A DNA stretch of 12,471 nucleotides, taken from DATJUF01 sp035524095. Lineage in GTDB: Bacteria; Desulfobacterota; Binatia; Binatales; Binataceae. Positions 1-7,090 of the stretch are shown here, one piece after another. The stretch lies in the NCBI GenBank assembly GCA_035524095.1, contig DATKPK010000254.1:1-12471 (forward strand), written 5' to 3'. The notes beneath the pieces were generated by a model. It did not search any database. It was not told where the DNA came from and saw only the letters and a program-made list of their open reading frames with translations. The position numbers and the translations under genes were made by a program. Each line of letters begins with the position of its first letter. Position 1 is the stretch's first letter.

Positions 1-1
1 G

Positions 2-691
2 GGTGCGCACTACTCCAACTGGATTTTTTTGCTGGTGCGGACCGATCCCAACGCGCCGAAGCATCGCGGGATTAGCTATTTGCTTGTCGATATGCGGAGT
101 CCCGGTGTCGAAGTCCGTCCGCTCGTCCAAATGAATGGCGCGAGCGGCTTCAATCAGGTCTTTTTTGAAGACGTGCGGGTGCCGCGCAAGAATCTCGTTG
201 GGGAAAAGAATCAGGGATGGCAAGTTGCTATCACCACGCTCATGTTTGAACGGTCGGGCTCGCACGATCGCGGGTTGCTCAAGCAGGTACGCGATCTGGC
301 TGAGGCCGCCCGTCACATTAAAGTTGGTGATCGTAGCGCGTGGGAAATGAGGAGCGTGCGGCAAAAGATTGCGGGGTTCGCGATGGAGGCGCAGAGTATC
401 CGCTATACCAGCTATCGACAGTTGACGCGCCAGCTAAAGGGGCTGCCGCCGGGACCCGAGGGTTCGATGATGAAGTTATGCAGTTCGGAGCTGGCATTGC
501 GGATTGCCAACTATGCGATGGAACTGCTTGGGCCGTATAGTCAATTCGAGTTCGGGGCTGACCATGCGATCGATAACGGCAAATGGTCGAATCGGATGCT
601 ATCCGCACGCGGCGCGACGATTTATGCTGGGACTAATCAGATTCAGCACAACATCATCGGCGAGCGCGTCCTGCAATTACCGAAGGGCTGA
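2..691 (+). CDS. Acyl-CoA dehydrogenase, C-terminal part (5' end outside window)
   Basis: The reading frame is open from base 2 and ends with TGA at 689-691, so only the C-terminal 229 codons are present. The fragment begins GAHYSNWIFLLVRTDP, the usual middle beta-domain of FAD-dependent acyl-CoA dehydrogenases. It continues through FEDVRVP and the C-terminal helical domain and closes with the family signature TIYAGTNQIQHNIIGERVL. Such enzymes oxidise an acyl-CoA to the trans-2-enoyl-CoA and pass electrons to electron-transfer flavoprotein in the cytoplasm. The position equivalent to the medium-chain enzyme's catalytic Glu (YEGT) is Ala here (YAGT). The Glu in the MFERSG segment (codon 248-250) may serve as base instead, as in isovaleryl-CoA-type enzymes. 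Substrate cannot be inferred. A TTG at 29 is an internal Leu codon, not a start. The gene is convergent with gltX and unrelated to the minus-strand cluster. Confidence 0.93.
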   Translation, partial: GAHYSNWIFLLVRTDPNAPKHRGISYLLVDMRSPGVEVRPLVQMNGASGFNQVFFEDVRVPRKNLVGEKNQGWQVAITTLMFERSGSHDRGLLKQVRDLAEAARHIKVGDRSAWEMRSVRQKIAGFAMEAQSIRYTSYRQLTRQLKGLPPGPEGSMMKLCSSELALRIANYAMELLGPYSQFEFGADHAIDNGKWSNRMLSARGATIYAGTNQIQHNIIGERVLQLPKG

Positions 692-703
692 ATGACTAAC
701 GAT

Positions 704-730
704 GTCAGTTTCGCGCATAGCGTGACTGAC
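704..730. terminator. Symmetric hairpin between convergent genes, possible bidirectional terminator
   Basis: GTCAGT (704-709) and ACTGAC (725-730) form a perfect 6-bp inverted repeat. An inner CGC (712-714) / GCG (720-722) pair encloses a 5-nt loop. The two bases between the arms give one wobble and one mismatch. The structure fills most of the 38-nt gap between the acyl-CoA dehydrogenase stop and the gltX stop, which is where a shared terminator is expected. No T-tract follows on either strand, so it is not a classical intrinsic terminator. It could act with Rho or as an RNA 3'-end stabiliser. Confidence 0.4.
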
Positions 731-2187
731 TAGGAATTGACAGCGATGCAATGAGTAATCGTATTACGCAGACGCGTGACAGTACGCTCGCGGCCAAGAA
801 CTGCGATTACTTCGTAGATACCCGGACTGATGGTGCCGCCAGTGAGCGCGACTCGTACGGGCTGAGCTAGTTGCCCAAGTTTCAGATTGAATTGCGCAAG
901 TACAGTCTCGAAAGATTTTTGGATTGAAGTCTCGTCAAAAGTTCCTTCTATCCCATTCAACGCAGAAGCAAGGGTCTGCAAGGGTTCCGCCATTTCCGGC
1001 TTGAGGAATTTTGCCGCCGCCTTCGCATCGATCGTTATGCCGTCATTGAGATAGAAGCTGGCGAAATCGACCAGTTCCACCAATGTCTTGGCTCGCTCGC
1101 GAAGCGTCGCGATCATCCGTTCAAGCCATGCGTCATCGCCAGGAATCGTCCAGCTTTTTTGAGCGATGAACGGTTTCACGTCCTGGGCCAGCCGCGACAA
1201 AGGCAAGGTTTTCATATAGTGGAAATTAAGCCAAAGCAGCTTTTCCGCGTTGAAGATGCCCGCTGACTTGCCGCATCCGGCAAAATCGAAATACTCAATC
1301 ATTTCTTCTTCCGAGAAGATTTCCTGATCACCATGTGACCATCCGAGACGGACGAGGTAATTGAGCAATGCCTCGGGAAAATAACCCATATCGCGATAGG
1401 CAAAGACCGAAGTGGCGCCGTGACGCTTCGACAGCTTTTGCCCGTCGGGACCCATCACCATCGGCAGATGCGCAAAGGCGGGCGGATTAAATCCGAGCGC
1501 GAGGTAAATCTGCATCTGACGCGGCGTATTCGGCAGATGGTCATCGCCACGGACGATGTGTGTCATACCGAAATCGGCATCGTCTAATACGGTGGCGAAA
1601 TTGTAGGTCGGTACACCGTCAGAGCGAAAGATTATCAGATCGTCGAGTTCGGCATTGTCAAAGACCGCATTGCCCTTGATTAAATCCTCGACCACGGTCT
1701 GACCTTCGTGCGGCGAGCGGAAGCGAATTGTATAGTTGCGGCCGGCCTTTTTGTCGGGCAATTCGATTTTAGCCAAATCAGCAAGAGGGGTGCGATCACG
1801 GCAGCGGCCATCGTAGCCCGGCTTGCGATGCTCACGTTCGGCCTGTTTGCGCATCGCATCAAGTTCTTCGGTGGTGCAATAGCAGGGGTAGGCCTTGCCC
1901 TCGCGGAGAAGTTTCAGGGCACCCTCGCGATAACGATCGAAGCGGTTCGATTGGAAGTACTTCTGATCGGGCGGACCTTCGTCCCATTCAACGCCGAGCC
2001 AGCGCAGGCTTTCGAGAATTTCGTCGAGCGATTCCTTGGTGGAGCGTCCCTGATCGGTATCGTCGATGCGAAGGATGAAGGCGCCGCTATTATGCCGAGC
2101 GAATAGATAAGCAAAGAGGCCCGAACGGACGTTGCCGATATGCAGTGCCCCAGTTGGACTCGGGGCGTAGCGGGTGCGAACGGTCAA
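730..2187 (-). CDS. gltX: Glutamate--tRNA ligase (GluRS)
   Basis: A class I aminoacyl-tRNA synthetase of 485 residues that charges tRNA-Glu with glutamate using ATP in the cytoplasm. The N-terminal Rossmann fold shows YAPSPTGALHIGN with the HIGH-type motif at residues 16-19. CYC (102-104) and GYDGRC (C129) look like the zinc-binding insert. IVRGDDHL lies near 211-218, and the KMSKS-type loop is KLSKR at 251-255. A helical anticodon-binding domain follows. Length is normal for the family. The start is taken as TTG at 2185-2187, because the frame can be extended only into guaA with residues foreign to GluRS. GGGAG stands 7 nt upstream and the protein then begins (M)TVRTRYAPSPTG. The gene lies 4 nt after the guaA stop, so the two are almost certainly cotranscribed. 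Whether the enzyme discriminates against tRNA-Gln cannot be read here. Confidence 0.97.
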   Translation of the reverse strand: MTVRTRYAPSPTGALHIGNVRSGLFAYLFARHNSGAFILRIDDTDQGRSTKESLDEILESLRWLGVEWDEGPPDQKYFQSNRFDRYREGALKLLREGKAYPCYCTTEELDAMRKQAEREHRKPGYDGRCRDRTPLADLAKIELPDKKAGRNYTIRFRSPHEGQTVVEDLIKGNAVFDNAELDDLIIFRSDGVPTYNFATVLDDADFGMTHIVRGDDHLPNTPRQMQIYLALGFNPPAFAHLPMVMGPDGQKLSKRHGATSVFAYRDMGYFPEALLNYLVRLGWSHGDQEIFSEEEMIEYFDFAGCGKSAGIFNAEKLLWLNFHYMKTLPLSRLAQDVKPFIAQKSWTIPGDDAWLERMIATLRERAKTLVELVDFASFYLNDGITIDAKAAAKFLKPEMAEPLQTLASALNGIEGTFDETSIQKSFETVLAQFNLKLGQLAQPVRVALTGGTISPGIYEVIAVLGRERTVTRLRNTITHCIAVNS

Positions 2188-2191
2188 AGCG

Positions 2192-3724
2192 TTACTCCCA
2201 TTCAATCGTGGCGGGCGGCTTCGAAGTGATATCGTAGACCACGCGGTTGACGCCCTTAACTTCATTCGTGATCCGGCTCGAAAGCCGCGCCAGGAATGCC
2301 GGATCGAGCCGCGCCCAATCGGCGGTCATGCCGTCCTGCGACTCGACGGCGCGAATTGCGATGACGCTTTCATAACTGCGCCCATCACCCATCACCCCGA
2401 CGGTTTTGAGTGGCAAAAGCACGCCGAAGGCTTGCCAAATGTGGGTTCCAAGGCCGGCGCGCGCGACTTCATCCATCACGACGGCGTCGGCCCGGCGCAA
2501 TAGTTCAAGCCGCTCGCGCGTTACCTCACCGACGATTCGCACCGCCAGACCGGGGCCGGGAAATGGCTCGCGATCGACCACGTCGGATCCTAAACCTAGT
2601 TCGCGGCCGACCTGGCGCACTTCATCCTTGAACAACTCGCGCAACGGCTCAATCAATTCCATGCGCATCCGTTCGGGTAGTCCGCCAACATTGTGATGGC
2701 TTTTGATCATCGCCGACGGCCCCTTGAATGAAACTGATTCGATAACGTCGGGATAGAGCGTGCCCTGACCAAGAAAACGCGCACCGCCAATCGCGTTTGC
2801 CTCGGTCTCGAACACTTCGATAAACGCATGCCCGATGATCCGCCGCTTGCGCTCAGGGTCGTTTACCTCGGCGAGGCGCTCAAGAAAAAGATCGGTCGCA
2901 TCAACTACATTCAGCGGAATACCCAGTTCGCCCGCGAAAGTGCGTTCCATCCGCTCGCGCTCGCCGGCGCGTGCGAGGCCGGTATCAACGAAGACGCAGC
3001 GCAGGCGGTCGCCGATCGCGCGATGAATCAAAGCTGCCGCCACTGATGAATCGACCCCGCCCGATAATGCCATCAGCACGCGATCGTTCGCGCCCACCCG
3101 TTGGCTGATCGCGGCAACCTGGCTTTCGACGAAGCCGCTCATAGTCCAGTCGCCAGGCTCGCCGCAAATTCTCAAGACGAAGTTGCGGAGGATTTGCGCT
3201 CCACCTTCGGTATGCACAACCTCTGGATGGAACTGGATTCCGCGCGTGAGCCCATCGCGTGTGCGCACTGCGGCATACGGGGAATTGGCGGTGTGTGCGA
3301 TCGCGCAAAGATCCGGTGGAATAGCTTCGATGCGATCGCCGTGCGACATCCAGACCTGAAATTGGCTCGCCTTGAGGCTCTGGAAGAGCGCGTCATCTTC
3401 ATCAACGATCAGCGTGGCGGGGCCATACTCGCGCGCATGCGCACCCGCACTCTCCGCCCCGCGATGCTGCGCGATCACGTACATGCCGTAACAGATGCCA
3501 AGTACCGGGCATCCCAATTTCAGGACCGCATCGTCGATATCCGGCGCGCCGCTTTCATAAAGACTGGCAGGTCCGCCCGACAAGATGATGCCGCGCGGTT
3601 TGAGCACCTGAATCTTCTCCAGCGGAAAGTCATATGGATGAATCTCGCAATAGACCTGGGCCTCGCGGACGCGCCGCGCGATCAACTGCGTGTACTGGCT
3701 GCCGAAGTCGAGAATCAGGATCAC
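2192..3724 (-). CDS. guaA: GMP synthase (glutamine-hydrolysing)
   Basis: Two-domain amidotransferase of 510 residues that converts XMP to GMP with ATP and glutamine, the last step of GMP synthesis. It begins MILILDFGSQYTQLIARRVRE, the class I glutamine amidotransferase fold. The nucleophile is C78 in GICYG and the His/Glu pair is H166 and E168 in FHPE. The ATP pyrophosphatase P-loop SGGVDSS is at 221-227. The C-terminal dimerisation domain ends with the typical GVNRVVYDITSKPPATIEWE. Length is close to the usual 510-525. The start is GTG at 3722-3724 with AAGG 9 nt upstream; upstream sequence carries no family similarity. It leads the guaA-gltX pair and follows der after 99 nt, so it may have its own promoter. 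Long open frames on the opposite strand are coding shadows. Confidence 0.98.
   Translation of the reverse strand: MILILDFGSQYTQLIARRVREAQVYCEIHPYDFPLEKIQVLKPRGIILSGGPASLYESGAPDIDDAVLKLGCPVLGICYGMYVIAQHRGAESAGAHAREYGPATLIVDEDDALFQSLKASQFQVWMSHGDRIEAIPPDLCAIAHTANSPYAAVRTRDGLTRGIQFHPEVVHTEGGAQILRNFVLRICGEPGDWTMSGFVESQVAAISQRVGANDRVLMALSGGVDSSVAAALIHRAIGDRLRCVFVDTGLARAGERERMERTFAGELGIPLNVVDATDLFLERLAEVNDPERKRRIIGHAFIEVFETEANAIGGARFLGQGTLYPDVIESVSFKGPSAMIKSHHNVGGLPERMRMELIEPLRELFKDEVRQVGRELGLGSDVVDREPFPGPGLAVRIVGEVTRERLELLRRADAVVMDEVARAGLGTHIWQAFGVLLPLKTVGVMGDGRSYESVIAIRAVESQDGMTADWARLDPAFLARLSSRITNEVKGVNRVVYDITSKPPATIEWE
2195..2199 (-). promoter_or_regulatory. Ribosome binding site of gltX
   Basis: GGGAG on the minus strand, 7 nt before TTG at 2187, lies inside the last codons of guaA. 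It decides in favour of the TTG start and suggests translational coupling of gltX to guaA. Confidence 0.6.
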
Positions 3725-3742
3725 GATGGATCGCCTTGCTCA

Positions 3743-3774
3743 ATCAATATAGCCGAGCATTGATCAGCGGCGAA
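3743..3774 (-). promoter_or_regulatory. Weak candidate promoter and dyad upstream of guaA
   Basis: In the 99-nt gap between der and guaA, the minus strand has TATATT (3746-3751), one mismatch from the TATAAT -10 consensus. TTCGCC sits 17 nt upstream (3769-3774) as a poor -35 match. ATCAAT / ATTGAT (3743-3748 / 3759-3764) form a 6-bp dyad with a 10-nt spacer, overlapping the putative -10. It could be an operator, a small hairpin or chance. No PurR-type or guanine-riboswitch sequence was recognised. Confidence 0.22.
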
Positions 3775-3823
3775 GTACGGGAAGAAGGCGCCATCTGATC
3801 CAATCAACAGCGCGTCGCGGGAT

Positions 3824-5320
3824 CTAATCAATCGCTCGCCGTTTGCGTGGGGCGGCCTTCGATCGGAGAGTCTCGATCTTGCGCCGGGGCTTGCCTGAGA
3901 TGGATTCACTGCTCTTGGTCCGTCCGTCCATCCACGAGCGCCCGGTGCGGCGAAACTCGAAACGCAGCGGCGTGCCCGCACCGTCGAGTTTGAGCGCGGT
4001 GCGGAACTGATTTTCGAGAAAGCGAATATAGTGCGCGGGGATATCGTGCTGGACGTTGGCGAAGAAAGTCAGGCGGGGTGGTGCACTGCCGGTCTGCGTA
4101 ACGTACATCAGCTTGAGCCGTCGTCGGCCAATCAGCGGCGGATCCATCGCGGTGGTGACTTCGGCCAAAATCTTGTTCAACTGCGCGGTCTGGAACGTCG
4201 AATGCCAGCCTTTTCCTGCGCGTGCGGCCACCGGAATAATGTCGTCGATGCCATCGCCGGTGAGCGCTGAGGTAAAAATCATCGGGGCGAATTCGAGAAA
4301 TGGATGGCGCCGATGGGCATTACTCACGAACGCGGGCAAGCGCTTACCAGCCGCTGACGCCGCGTCCCACTTGTTGCAAACGATAATCATCGCGCGATCG
4401 TTGCTTTCCACCAGCCGCGCCACCCGCACGTCCTGATCGGTGATGCCCTCGGTCGCGTCGATTACGAGAATCAACACTTCGGCCCGCTTGATCGTCTCAA
4501 TCGCGCGTCCCACCGAATGATGCTCCAGTTCACCCTCAACCTTGGTTGGCCGGCGCATCCCGGCGGTATCGATCAGCAGAACTTCGCGATCGCTCGCGCG
4601 TATGCGCACATCGACCGGGTCGCGCGTCGTCCCTGGATGCTCATCGACGATCGAGCGATCGAATCCGGCCAAACGATTCAGGATCGACGACTTGCCGGCG
4701 TTAGGCCGTCCAATTAATGCGACTCTCAAGTCCGCGGCCCGTTCCGGCGTACCGTCACGCGCGGGCAGCTTGGCGACGACCGCATCGAGCAGCTCGCCGA
4801 CGCCGAGTCCGTGCGCCGCCGAGATGAACACCACGTCAGTTACGCCGAGCCGATACGCTTCAGTCGCAGCCGTTTCGCGTCCAGGATTGTCGACTTTGTT
4901 GACCGCGACGATTAGGGGTTTGCCGGTTGCACGAATCAGCGCGAGCGCCTCTTCGTCAGCACTGGAAATCCCCGCGTGGCCATCGACGAGGAAAACTACC
5001 ACGTCCGCTGCCGCCACTGCACGAAACGCCTCTTCAACCGCGTGTTCGGTAACCGATTCACTTGCGTAGAGCTCGAGCCCACCGCTGTCGGCGATGACGA
5101 ATTCACGCTCCTCATGCGTCGCCCGGCCGAGATTCAGGTCGCGAGTAGTACCGGCGATCGGGCTTACGATCGCGCGTCCGCGACGGACGATGCGGTTGAA
5201 CAGCGTCGATTTGCCGGCATTGGCACGGCCGACAAGCACAACCGTCGCGAGGCCCTCGGCAGTCGCCGCCTCGAGCGAGTTGGGCGCTAAAGTTTCCCTG
5301 TTGGCTTCGTGGCGCTTCAC
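3824..5320 (-). CDS. der: Ribosome biogenesis GTPase Der (EngA)
   Basis: Tandem-GTPase protein of 498 residues that assists late maturation of the 50S ribosomal subunit. The first G domain has GRANAGKST at about 31-39, AGTTRD at 56-61, DSGG at 78-81 and NKVD near 140. The second has GRPNAGKSS near 203, GTTRDPVD, DTAG and NKWD. A KH-like C-terminal domain follows (PPLIGRRRLKLMYVTQ through the HYIRFLENQFR segment). The two consecutive G domains identify Der rather than Era. Small differences from the commonest motifs are Ala for Val in both P-loops and DSGG for DTGG. The C-terminus is a Lys/Arg-rich tail of about 30 residues (GKPRRKIETLRSKAAPRKRR), probably RNA-contacting. Start is GTG at 5318-5320, sharing its G with the era stop (TAGTG). 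AAGGAG lies 11 nt upstream. About 24 residues precede the first G domain, longer than in E. coli. Confidence 0.97.
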   Translation of the reverse strand: MKRHEANRETLAPNSLEAATAEGLATVVLVGRANAGKSTLFNRIVRRGRAIVSPIAGTTRDLNLGRATHEEREFVIADSGGLELYASESVTEHAVEEAFRAVAAADVVVFLVDGHAGISSADEEALALIRATGKPLIVAVNKVDNPGRETAATEAYRLGVTDVVFISAAHGLGVGELLDAVVAKLPARDGTPERAADLRVALIGRPNAGKSSILNRLAGFDRSIVDEHPGTTRDPVDVRIRASDREVLLIDTAGMRRPTKVEGELEHHSVGRAIETIKRAEVLILVIDATEGITDQDVRVARLVESNDRAMIIVCNKWDAASAAGKRLPAFVSNAHRRHPFLEFAPMIFTSALTGDGIDDIIPVAARAGKGWHSTFQTAQLNKILAEVTTAMDPPLIGRRRLKLMYVTQTGSAPPRLTFFANVQHDIPAHYIRFLENQFRTALKLDGAGTPLRFEFRRTGRSWMDGRTKSSESISGKPRRKIETLRSKAAPRKRRAID

Positions 5321-6216
5321 TAGAAACCGAGCTCCTTCAGCCGCCGCGGATCGTCAGTCCAGCCTTTTTCGACTCTGACGTTTAGTTCAAGAAAAATATG
5401 GCGGCCGAGAATCCGTTCGAGCTCAAGCCGCGCCTTGGTCCCGATCAACTTCAATTGCTGTCCGCGCGCGCCGATCACCATTCCCTTATGCGAGTCGCGT
5501 TCGACGATTATCGCCGCACTGATACGCGTCAGTTCGCGCTCGGGTACCTCGACAAATTGTTCAACTTCGACGGCGGTCGAAAACGGAATCTCCTGGCGCA
5601 TCGCGAGGAAAATCTTCTCCCGCACGACCTCCGCCGCGATCATGCGTTCGGTCTGGTCGGTATATTCGTCCTCAGGCATCAGCGAAGGACTTTCCGGCAG
5701 CAGTGATTTGATCACTCGCAGCAACTCAGGCAGATTCTCGCGCTTGAGCGCACTAATCGGCACGATTTCCGCAGTTGGCAATGCCTGACCAAGCTCAGCT
5801 ACCACGGCCATCAGATGCTCGCGCGGCATCTTGTCAATTTTGTTGAGCGCGATCACCAGCGGATGACCGCTGCGCGTGACCTCATCGAGCAGCAGACGAT
5901 CACCCTCGAGCAATTGCGCCCCGGCCTCGATCACGACCAGCACCACTTCACTCTCAGTGAGTGAGCGCCGCGCTGTCTCGACCATCCGCTCATTCAGCTT
6001 TGAGCGCGGCTCGTGAAATCCAGGAGTGTCGACGAGCAGAATCTGCGCATCCGGCTCATTGACGATCCCGACGATTCGCCGCCGCGTAGTCTGCGGACGC
6101 GGGGTCACGATCGCTACCTTTTGCCCGACCAGACGGTTCAGCAGCGTCGATTTGCCGACATTGGTGCGTCCGACCAGCGTGACAAAGCCGGCGCGATGAG
6201 TTTTGCTTGCGTCCAC
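5320..6216 (-). CDS. era: GTPase Era, 16S rRNA/30S assembly factor
   Basis: Protein of 298 residues, the usual Era length, that binds the 3' end of 16S rRNA during small-subunit maturation. The single G domain has GRTNVGKST (16-24), the TTRRRIVGI switch I segment (43-51), DTPG (63-66) and NKID (125-128). It is followed by a C-terminal KH domain with VERDSHKGMVIGARGQQLKLIG and the closing LFLELNVRV-like strand (here HIFLELNVRVEKGW). The start is GTG at 6214-6216, with only a weak GGGA about 13 nt upstream. The next residues (DASKTHRAGFVTLVGR) have normal spacing to the G1 loop and no better start exists nearby. The stop overlaps the der start by one base, which implies translational coupling. 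It follows rnc after 106 nt, in the familiar rnc-era order. Confidence 0.97.
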   Translation of the reverse strand: MDASKTHRAGFVTLVGRTNVGKSTLLNRLVGQKVAIVTPRPQTTRRRIVGIVNEPDAQILLVDTPGFHEPRSKLNERMVETARRSLTESEVVLVVIEAGAQLLEGDRLLLDEVTRSGHPLVIALNKIDKMPREHLMAVVAELGQALPTAEIVPISALKRENLPELLRVIKSLLPESPSLMPEDEYTDQTERMIAAEVVREKIFLAMRQEIPFSTAVEVEQFVEVPERELTRISAAIIVERDSHKGMVIGARGQQLKLIGTKARLELERILGRHIFLELNVRVEKGWTDDPRRLKELGF

Positions 6217-6322
6217 TAACTATCTAGGATCCCAATTTTCTTTAACGTGGCGGGCGTCCGCGCTCGTATTTTCCAGTGATACAAAATGAAACCGTGCGAT
6301 TCCCTATTTTGACTTCGACTGG
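6217..6322. other. rnc-era intergenic segment, no gene
   Basis: This 106-nt spacer separates rnc from era. It is more AT-rich than its flanks on the rnc side. It holds one tiny GC hairpin (GCGG-GCGT-CCGC at 6250-6261) without a T-tract. I see no convincing sigma-70 promoter, terminator or small reading frame. An era promoter or an RNase III cleavage site could be hidden here but is not demonstrable by eye. Confidence 0.5.
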
Positions 6323-7090
6323 CTATGCGCCGGTCTCGCTGCGGTGCTGACTTAGCCGGTCGAGCGCCGCGCGCGCCGCGGCTTGCTCGCTCTGCTTTTT
6401 GCTGCCGCCTTCACCCTCGCCTAACTCGCGCCCCGCGATACGAATCCTGGTGGTAAAACGCTTGGCATGATCGGGGCCATGCGCTGCCACTAGCTCATAG
6501 ACCGGCTGCGACTTGAAATGGCGATAGGCGACCTCCTGCAGTTCGGTCTTGTAATCGCGTTCGGCCGCCGGCCCGCCAATATCATCGGCAAAGAGCGCCT
6601 CGACCACCCGCTGCGCCGGCGCGAGACCACTATCAGTATATATGGCTCCGACCACCGCCTCGAACGCTGCCGCAAGAATCGAGGTTTTGTCGCGCCCTCC
6701 GCTCTTCTCCTCGCCCTTGCCGAGCTTCAGCTTGTCACCAAGGCCAATCATCAGCGCCTTGACCGCGAGCGTGCGTCCGTTGACGATCGACGCCCGCTCT
6801 TTCGACAGCATGCCCTCTTTGGCGTCGGGAAAGCGGCGCATCAGCAGGTCCGCAATCGCCAGATCGAGCACGGCATCGCCGAGAAATTCCAGCCGTTCGT
6901 AATGCGGCTCTCCGGCCGTTACGGCACTCGGATGGGTCAAAGCGGTATCCAACAACTCCAACTGCTTGAACTTGTAACCCAGCGTCCGTTCGAGATCGGC
7001 GTGGCCATTTTCCGGCGATGCGGAGAAATCAAGCGCTTGGCGAGTTGAACGTCCGAATAATCTGGCCAGAAACTGCGACGCCCTGGACAA
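6323..7090 (-). CDS. rnc: Ribonuclease III
   Basis: Double-strand-specific endoribonuclease of 255 residues that processes rRNA precursors and structured mRNAs. The N-terminal RNase III domain carries the signature ERLEFLGDAVL (65-75), with E65, E68 and D72 as acidic metal-site residues, and E92 in AKEGMLS. The C-terminal dsRNA-binding domain runs from DYKTELQEVAYRHF to GSKKQSEQAAARAALDRL. E144 (E. coli E117) is present in LAAAFEAVVGAIY, but the preceding acidic position (E. coli D114) is Ala141 (GCA, 6668-6670). The start is TTG at 7088-7090, preceded by a strong GGAGG with 6-nt spacing. No other ATG, GTG or TTG occurs in frame before the conserved core. This places the first 62 nt inside mtaB and gives an N-terminal leader of about 33 residues, longer than in E. 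coli. Confidence 0.96.
   Translation of the reverse strand: MSRASQFLARLFGRSTRQALDFSASPENGHADLERTLGYKFKQLELLDTALTHPSAVTAGEPHYERLEFLGDAVLDLAIADLLMRRFPDAKEGMLSKERASIVNGRTLAVKALMIGLGDKLKLGKGEEKSGGRDKTSILAAAFEAVVGAIYTDSGLAPAQRVVEALFADDIGGPAAERDYKTELQEVAYRHFKSQPVYELVAAHGPDHAKRFTTRIRIAGRELGEGEGGSKKQSEQAAARAALDRLSQHRSETGA

Noticed and set aside
2188..2265. Upstream extension of gltX to 2265
   Set aside because: The extra 26 residues overlap the guaA C-terminus and are unlike GluRS; the TTG at 2187 has a good ribosome binding site and gives the normal N-terminus.
3101..3763. Plus-strand open frame of 220 codons opposite guaA
   Set aside because: It is antisense to the well-supported guaA, its translation resembles no family, and GC-rich coding DNA commonly leaves such open frames on the other strand.
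6250..6261. GC-rich mini-hairpin in the rnc-era spacer
   Set aside because: Only a 4-bp stem with no T-tract; too short to call a terminator or RNA element.
6518..7048. Plus-strand open frame of 176 codons opposite rnc
   Set aside because: Antisense shadow of the conserved RNase III core; no family similarity.
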